This document shows, piece after piece, positions 14,760 to 18,752 of a DNA stretch of 18,752 bases. Each line of letters opens with the position of its first letter. Positions within the stretch are counted from its first letter, which is position 1. Source of the DNA: an uncultured Eubacteriales bacterium (lineage in GTDB: Bacteria; Bacillota; Clostridia; Oscillospirales; QAMX01); NCBI GenBank assembly GCA_900551265.1, contig URVL01000029.1:1-18752 (forward strand). The letters are read 5' to 3'. The position numbers and the translations under genes were made by a program. Under the pieces are notes generated by a model, which made no database searches, was not told the DNA's origin, and saw only the letters and a program-made list of their open reading frames with translations.

Positions 14760-14816
14760 ATACATAAAAGTCAGAATCCATACATACTGGAAACAATGTG
14801 TTCCGAAGCCATGCAT

Positions 14817-15578
14817 CTAGTTTTGTTCGATGCGCGCAATAATTTGACGCGCGATCTGCGCATATGCCTGAGTGCCTTCAAAGCTGTCGCCGGCAAAGTC
14901 CGCAATTGACGCACCGTGTAAGGACGCGTCTGCAAATTTCACACTTCGGCGGATGGGAGGTTCAAAAACAGGATAATTTTCACGGATTTTCTGCATGATG
15001 TCACGACTATGCCGTGTACGCTCATCTACCATAGTAATAACGGTTCCCAGCATTTCCAATTTTGTATTATAGCGGCGTACCGCAGCTATGGTGTTTGAAA
15101 TCATCTCAAGGCCTTTATACGCTAAGTAAGTAGGTTCGACGGGTATGAGAACAAAATCAGAGGCCATTAGACTGTTTACAGTGAAGATACCGAGCGACGG
15201 CATGTTGTCGATTAGCACAACGTCGTAAAACTCGCTGACCTTTTCAAGCTGTTCCTTTAATATATATTCACGGCTGAAGGCTGAGGAGATCTCAATTTCT
15301 GCAGAGGCTAAGTCAATAGAGGCGGGAAGCAAGTCTAAAAAAGTGTGCTGCCCTGTGCACATCATCTCCGCAGGCGCAGCACGGCGCGTCATAAGGTGAT
15401 AGGTATTACGATCAAAGCTGGCAGGATCGTACCCCATATAAATAGTAAGCGACGCCTGCGGATCAAGGTCAACCAGGAGTACACGGCGGTTAAGGTCAGC
15501 CAGTGCCGCACCAACATTGAGCGTTGTGGTCGTCTTACCGACGCCGCCTTTGTTATTTGCAACAGAAATGACAGTCAT
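14817..15578 (-). CDS. ParA/Soj-family ATPase, orphan (no parB beside it)
   Basis: Deviant-Walker ATPase of the ParA/MinD family, which forms ATP dimers on DNA or membrane to position cargo. The 253-residue protein has the deviant Walker A KGGVGKTT (10-17), LLVDLDPQAS (34-43), Walker B VVLIDNMPSLG (120-130) and EPTYLAYKGLEMI (148-160). In most relatives DNMP reads D-x-P-P, so Asn125-Met126 is unusual. The start at 15578 (MTVISVANNKGG) fits the family and follows GGAGG with nine bases between. An upstream in-frame ATG at 15701 would add 41 odd residues and lies only about five bases from the predicted transcript start, so it was rejected. No parB or parS-like partner is visible in the window, so the cargo is unknown; it need not act in chromosome segregation. 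Confidence 0.9.
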   Translation of the reverse strand: MTVISVANNKGGVGKTTTTLNVGAALADLNRRVLLVDLDPQASLTIYMGYDPASFDRNTYHLMTRRAAPAEMMCTGQHTFLDLLPASIDLASAEIEISSAFSREYILKEQLEKVSEFYDVVLIDNMPSLGIFTVNSLMASDFVLIPVEPTYLAYKGLEMISNTIAAVRRYNTKLEMLGTVITMVDERTRHSRDIMQKIRENYPVFEPPIRRSVKFADASLHGASIADFAGDSFEGTQAYAQIARQIIARIEQN

Positions 15579-15712
15579 TGTGAAAAACCTCCGACGGTTA
15601 AAAAACAATAAAGTGAAAATGAAAAATTGCATCCTCTGAGACAGGAAATGGTCTGGCACAACCCTATTACAAGAAAAAGAAATAATGACAGGATGACACA
15701 TAATTCCTTTTT

Positions 15713-15741
15713 ATTATACAACTTTTTTTGATATTTGACAA
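15713..15741 (-). promoter_or_regulatory. Sigma-A-type promoter for the parA-like gene
   Basis: On the minus strand, TTGTCA (15741-15736), a 17-base spacer and a perfect TATAAT (15718-15713). The predicted start near 15706 gives an untranslated leader of about 128 bases. The divergent C26 gene begins only 31 bases from the -35 box; a poor forward match (TTGATA 15728, CATAAA 15751) overlaps this promoter. Confidence 0.75.
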
Positions 15742-15771
15742 GCATGACACCATAAAAAGCGGGAGGTTTTT

Positions 15772-16467
15772 ATGTTCCTAATTCTGGTATCCGCACAGTA
15801 CGACACCTGCGGTAGAGCAATGCCATATCCACATATTTCATCCTATTACTGCATGGCGTTTTCGGCAGTGGGCGCCGTTCCTGTGCTTGCCTCTTGCGCA
15901 TCGGCGGAATTGCTGGCGGCACAAACGGATGCATTACTTTTGACCGGTGGCGGAGATCTCACCTCTGCCTATTATACTTATCATGTACCCCCAACCTGCA
16001 TTTATTCTTCCGACAGAGCTCGTGACGACTATGAAGCGGAACTTCTGCGAGCATTTTTGAAAGCAAAAAAACCGGTATTTGGAATCTGCCGGGGCATGCA
16101 GCTGATCAACGTCATACTTGGCGGCACGCTGTGGGAGGATATGGAAACAGAGCTTACAAACAGTACTCACAAGGATGGACAGTTGCACATGGTTACGTTT
16201 AACCGGGATTCATGGCTTTGCGAGCTGTTTGGAGAAAGCGCTACAGTTAACAGTTATCATCACCAGGCCTGCCGGCAGCTTGCGCCTGGTCTTGTGGAAG
16301 CTGCCCGCACGTCGGACGGGGTGATAGAAGCATTTCAACACGAGTGCTTGCCCATTTATGGCGTTCAGTGGCACCCGGAGCGCATGTTTGTACCGAATGA
16401 GCGCAACGACGCGGATATGTGCCGGCTTTTTGAGTTTTGGCATATGCAAGCAAGGAGCGGAAGATAA
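15772..16467 (+). CDS. Class I glutamine amidotransferase-like hydrolase (peptidase C26, PuuD-like)
   Basis: Predicted gamma-glutamyl hydrolase. Relatives such as PuuD cleave gamma-glutamyl-gamma-aminobutyrate in putrescine breakdown; others act on different gamma-glutamyl or peptide amides. The 231-residue sequence shows the TGGGDL oxyanion segment (58-63), nucleophile elbow GICRGMQ with Cys106, NSYHHQ (160-165) and GVQWHPE with His201 and Glu203, so the Cys-His-Glu triad is complete. YPHISSYY near the N-terminus matches the opening of the C26 group. There is no synthetase domain and no polyamine gene nearby, so the substrate is open. The ATG at 15772 has a GGGAGG site five bases upstream. 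An AT-rich palindrome (GAGAAAATTTTTCTC, 16477-16491) follows but is not a convincing terminator. Confidence 0.87.
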   Translation: MFLILVSAQYDTCGRAMPYPHISSYYCMAFSAVGAVPVLASCASAELLAAQTDALLLTGGGDLTSAYYTYHVPPTCIYSSDRARDDYEAELLRAFLKAKKPVFGICRGMQLINVILGGTLWEDMETELTNSTHKDGQLHMVTFNRDSWLCELFGESATVNSYHHQACRQLAPGLVEAARTSDGVIEAFQHECLPIYGVQWHPERMFVPNERNDADMCRLFEFWHMQARSGR

Positions 16468-16497
16468 ACAAAAGTAGAGAAAATTTTTCTCGGCGGC

Positions 16498-16526
16498 TTT
16501 ACAAATAAGAAACAATGTGATATAAT
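16498..16526 (+). promoter_or_regulatory. Sigma-A-type promoter of the tyrS leader
   Basis: TTTACA (16498-16503), a 17-base spacer and a perfect TATAAT (16521-16526). Transcription should start at about 16533, giving a leader of about 350 bases before tyrS. Confidence 0.82.
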
Positions 16527-16532
16527 ATAAAA

Positions 16533-16797
16533 AATTATATGAATGCGATGAATGAGACAAGTAGTGCAGCAACGGCTTTTGCAGAGAGCGTCCGGTGGGT
16601 GTAAGGACGTAGAGTATGGTGCATGAATACGCTCTGGAGCAGCGGCCTGAATTGACAGTAGGGTACGAAGGGTGCGCCCGGTATAGCGCAGGGAGTGTGT
16701 TGGCACTCCGTAAGGGGTACGCTGTGAGGCGTATCCGAACCAGAGGTGGTACCGCGGTTAATAAACGCCCTCTGCAGCAACGCTGTGGAGGGCGTTT
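16533..16797 (+). promoter_or_regulatory. Tyrosine-specific T-box leader
   Basis: RNA element that senses uncharged tRNA-Tyr and lets transcription enter tyrS. The stem I region (16585-16635) has AGAGC (16585-16589) pairing with GCTCT (16631-16635) and an apical GTCCGGTGGGTGTAAGGAC. GAATAC sits in the specifier loop, giving the Tyr codon UAC at 16628-16630. A segment resembling stem II/IIA-B lies at about 16660-16700, a GGAGTG/CACTCC hairpin near 16692, and a further hairpin (GGGTACG with CGTATCC) at 16716-16738 that I take as stem III. The T-box proper is AGAGGTGGTACCGCGG (16742-16757). Its bulge UGGU would pair with the ACCA end of a tRNA having discriminator A, as bacterial tRNA-Tyr does. 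The T-box AGAGG can pair with the 5' arm of the terminator (CCTCT), forming the antiterminator. Confidence 0.92.
16763..16797 (+). terminator. T-box-controlled terminator upstream of tyrS
   Basis: AAACGCCCTC (16763-16772) pairs with GAGGGCGTTT (16788-16797), and the inner arm TGCAGC pairs with GCTGTG (two G-U pairs), giving a 16-base-pair stem with an AAC loop. Only three T residues follow before CATCG, so the U-tract is unusually poor for a T-box terminator. The left arm is also the partner of the T-box in the antiterminator. Confidence 0.82.
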
Positions 16798-16884
16798 CAT
16801 CGTGTTTCAAATGAATTTTTTCCGCAAGAATGTGGAGAAACGGATAACGAATGATAAACATCAGATAAAAGGAGACAAACAACC

Positions 16885-18114
16885 ATGGGTATTTATGAGG
16901 AACTGGTTGCACGTGGACTGATTGCACAAGTGACAAATGAGCCGGAAATTCGGGAAATGATTAATAACGGTAAGGCAACTTTTTATATCGGCTTTGACTG
17001 TACGGCGGACAGTTTGACGGCTGGACATTTTATGGCTTTGACTTTGATGAAGCGTCTACAAATGGCCGGTAACCGTCCGATTGCGTTAATTGGCGGCGGT
17101 ACAACGATGATCGGCGATCCATCTGGCCGTACTGATATGCGAAAGATGCTGACAAAGGAAGATATTAATCATAACGCGGAGTGCTTCAAACGCCAGATGG
17201 AACGTTTTATCGACTTTGGCGAAGGTAAAGCAATGATGCTGAATAATGCCGACTGGCTTTTGAAACTTAATTATATTGAGCTTCTGCGTGAAGTAGGCTC
17301 GTGTTTCTCTGTCAACAACATGTTGCGTGCGGAGTGTTACCGCCAGCGCATGGAAAAGGGACTTTCCTTTCTTGAATTCAACTATATGATTATGCAGTCC
17401 TACGATTTTTATTTTCTTTTCCAGCATTACGGCTGTAATATGCAGTTTGGCGGAGACGACCAGTGGTCAAATATGTTGGGCGGTACGGAGCTGATACGCC
17501 GTAAACTGGGTAAGGACGCGCACGCTATGACGATTACCCTTTTGACGGACTCTCAGGGAAATAAAATGGGAAAAACGGCAGGCAATGCCGTTTGGCTCGA
17601 TCCGAATAAGACCAGCCCGTTTGATTTTTATCAGTACTGGCGTAATGTGGATGACGCAGATGTACTTAAATGTATCCGTATGCTTACCTTCCTGCCGCTT
17701 GAGCAGATTGAAGATATGGCCGGATGGGAGGGCAGCGAGCTGAATCGTGCCAAGGAAATCCTGGCCTATGAGCTAACCAAGCTTGTCCATGGCGAGGCGG
17801 AGGCGGAAAAAGCGCAGACTACTGCCAGAGGTCTGTTTGCAGGCTCTGGTTCTACAGAAAATATGCCTTGTACGGTTTTGTGTAATGATGACTTTGCGGA
17901 TGGAGAGATCGACGTAGTGACGTTGCTTGTCAAGTGTGGTCTTGCACCGTCAAAGGGTGAGGCACGACGTTTGATTCAGCAGGGCGGTGTTAGCGTTTGT
18001 GGCGAGAAGGTGACGGATATCGGCAAAAAGTTTGTCTGCGGTGACTGCTGCGGCGAAGGTATCGTGATTCGTAAGGGTAAAAAGGTCTATCATAAGGCTG
18101 TACTCGCAGAGTAA
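16885..18114 (+). CDS. tyrS: Tyrosyl-tRNA synthetase
   Basis: Charges tRNA-Tyr with tyrosine. The 409-residue class Ic enzyme shows YIGFDCTADSLTAGH (34-48), where TAGH stands in place of the canonical HIGH; GDPSGRTDMR (77-86), the tyrosine-site segment GGDDQWSNM (189-197), and KMGKT (227-231) as the KMSKS loop. The insert-free catalytic domain is followed by an anticodon-binding helical domain and a C-terminal S4 RNA-binding domain (about 343-409, including SKGEARRLIQQGGV). Length is normal for the bacterial TyrS type. The ATG at 16885 follows AAAAGGAG with ten bases between. The T-box leader with a UAC specifier independently supports tyrosine specificity. A terminator follows at 18128-18164. 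Confidence 0.97.
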   Translation: MGIYEELVARGLIAQVTNEPEIREMINNGKATFYIGFDCTADSLTAGHFMALTLMKRLQMAGNRPIALIGGGTTMIGDPSGRTDMRKMLTKEDINHNAECFKRQMERFIDFGEGKAMMLNNADWLLKLNYIELLREVGSCFSVNNMLRAECYRQRMEKGLSFLEFNYMIMQSYDFYFLFQHYGCNMQFGGDDQWSNMLGGTELIRRKLGKDAHAMTITLLTDSQGNKMGKTAGNAVWLDPNKTSPFDFYQYWRNVDDADVLKCIRMLTFLPLEQIEDMAGWEGSELNRAKEILAYELTKLVHGEAEAEKAQTTARGLFAGSGSTENMPCTVLCNDDFADGEIDVVTLLVKCGLAPSKGEARRLIQQGGVSVCGEKVTDIGKKFVCGDCCGEGIVIRKGKKVYHKAVLAE

Positions 18115-18127
18115 TGACATGTTTTTG

Positions 18128-18164
18128 AACACAGTGCAGTGTATTGGGCTGCACTGTGTTTTTT
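18128..18164 (+). terminator. Rho-independent terminator after tyrS
   Basis: A perfect 12-base-pair stem, AACACAGTGCAG (18128-18139) with CTGCACTGTGTT (18149-18160), a nine-base loop and a continuing T-run to 18164. The ribosome site of the next gene begins about 12 bases later. Confidence 0.92.
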
Positions 18165-18189
18165 ATAAAAGAAACGGAGGGTGAAAAAC

Positions 18190-18666
18190 TTGTCGGGTTG
18201 TGATATGTTGGTCAATCTCTACACGCTGCCGGCGCAGCTTGAGCCGGCGAACGGTCTGCTCATGAAACGTGCCTGGGCGGGAGATATGGAGACTGTTCTC
18301 TCTTTTGTGAGAGAACAGTTTAGTACATGTTGGGCGTACGAGGTGCAAAAGGCTCTCCTGCAATTACCTAGCACCTGCTTCCTGGCGACAAAGGACGGTA
18401 AACTTGTAGGATTTGCATGTTATGACGCTACGGCGCGCGGCTATTTCGGACCGATTGGCGTCCTGGAATCCGAACGCGGACAGAATATTGGCAAAACGTT
18501 GTTGCTTCATACCTTATACGCCATGAAAGCGGCGGGATATGGCTATGGAATTATCGGATGGGTAGATGACGCCCGCGTTTTTTATGAGAAAACCGTCGGC
18601 GCCATCAGCATCCCGGGAGGTGATCCTGATCACAGCGTATATTGGAACAGGATTGCTTTGAAATAG
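18190..18666 (+). CDS. GNAT-family N-acetyltransferase
   Basis: Predicted acetyltransferase of about 158 residues, substrate unknown. The fold is visible from LLMKRAWAGD (23-32) through CFLATKDGKLVGFACYDA (63-80), FGPIGVLESERGQNIGK (86-102) with the acetyl-CoA loop Q-N-I-G-K, and a C-terminal GIIGWVDDARVFYEKTVGA (110-128). The start is uncertain. A GTG at 18181 touches its GGAGG (18176-18180) and is too close; a TTG at 18190 sits nine bases after it and is chosen; an ATG at 18205 (MLVNLYTLP) matches where I expect relatives to start but has no good ribosome site. A perfect 11-base inverted repeat at 18292-18319 lies within codons 35-44. The gene follows the tyrS terminator closely and has no visible promoter. 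Confidence 0.85.
   Translation: MSGCDMLVNLYTLPAQLEPANGLLMKRAWAGDMETVLSFVREQFSTCWAYEVQKALLQLPSTCFLATKDGKLVGFACYDATARGYFGPIGVLESERGQNIGKTLLLHTLYAMKAAGYGYGIIGWVDDARVFYEKTVGAISIPGGDPDHSVYWNRIALK
18292..18319 (+). repeat. Perfect inverted repeat inside the GNAT coding sequence
   Basis: ACTGTTCTCTC (18292-18302) and its exact complement (18309-18319) with a six-base TTTTGT loop. It would form an 11-base-pair RNA hairpin in the first third of the coding sequence. No T-run follows, so it is not an intrinsic terminator. Confidence 0.75.
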
Positions 18667-18752
18667 AAATCATAATCTGAAATTGCCTTTTTTAAAACTG
18701 ACGGTTTTAGATAAGAGAAAGCTACGCAATAAACCTTCAAAAAAGTTTTTTT
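18667..18752. other. Right-edge noncoding stretch
   Basis: Eighty-six AT-rich bases after the last gene. A weak six-base-pair TAAAAC/GTTTTA hairpin lies near 18694-18710, and the window ends in a T-run after CAAAAAAG. I see no gene, promoter or convincing terminator; a terminator could be completed beyond the edge. Confidence 0.4.

Noticed and set aside
15579..15701. 41-residue N-terminal extension of ParA
   Set aside because: The ATG at 15701 is about five bases from the likely transcript start, so its ribosome site would be missing. ParA proteins start just before the Walker A motif, where a good GGAGG site exists.
16477..16491. GAGAAAATTTTTCTC palindrome as a terminator of the C26 gene
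   Set aside because: The stem is almost all A-T and is followed by CGGCGG rather than a T-run. It may be chance or a site near the tyrS promoter.
1..18752. Mobile element, prophage, CRISPR or defence island
   Set aside because: I saw no transposase, integrase, direct-repeat array, terminal inverted repeats or toxin-antitoxin pair. The gene content is core metabolism and translation.

Overview
The window looks like ordinary housekeeping chromosome from a Gram-positive anaerobe of the Firmicutes, most likely class Clostridia. The evidence is a tyrosine T-box leader in front of tyrS, a pyrophosphate-type phosphofructokinase, a single FtsK/SpoIIIE translocase, strong AGGAGG-type ribosome sites, TTGACA/TATAAT promoters, Rho-independent terminators, and a cysteine-rich protein that resembles conserved clostridial hypotheticals. 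Base composition appears moderate (about half GC by eye). A Christensenella-like lineage is possible, but I cannot prove it. I see no transposase, phage gene, CRISPR array, tRNA or rRNA.

Layout. 1-3550: the 3' part of uppP (lipid carrier recycling), then ftsK/spoIIIE, closed by a bidirectional terminator. 3563-4531: prmA on the minus strand. From a divergent promoter pair at 4581-4673, rsmE and an unknown eight-helix membrane protein run rightward to a terminator at 6321-6352. 6377-8364: a PPi-dependent phosphofructokinase followed two bases later by a TcdA-like E1 enzyme. Its 3' end overlaps pth by 20 bases tail to tail. 9061-10248: trmB and a GNAT acetyltransferase, then a terminator, a 37-codon candidate small ORF and a second terminator. 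10510-12459, minus strand: aspartate kinase and, behind a terminator, a RimJ/RimL-type GNAT. 12669-14722: a Methyltransf_32-like methyltransferase and the cysteine-rich protein, followed by a hairpin. 14817-15578, minus strand: an orphan ParA ATPase. 15772-16467: a class I glutamine-amidotransferase-like peptidase (C26). 16498-18114: promoter, T-box leader and tyrS. 18190-18666: a third GNAT enzyme. The last 86 bases hold no gene that I can see.

How it fits together. Many products serve translation: PrmA (ribosomal protein L11), RsmE (16S rRNA), TcdA-like (tRNA t6A), Pth (peptidyl-tRNA rescue), TrmB (tRNA m7G46) and TyrRS. Others serve the envelope and chromosome (UppP, FtsK, ParA) and primary metabolism (Pfp, aspartate kinase). 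Regulation that can be read directly is the T-box control of tyrS and a set of sigma-A-like promoters.

I did not find a convincing new multi-gene system. The items most worth a second look are three genes whose ribosome sites sit directly behind terminator hairpins, the 37-codon ORF between terminators, a perfect inverted repeat inside the last GNAT gene, the orphan parA with a long leader, the cysteine-rich protein and the unknown membrane protein.
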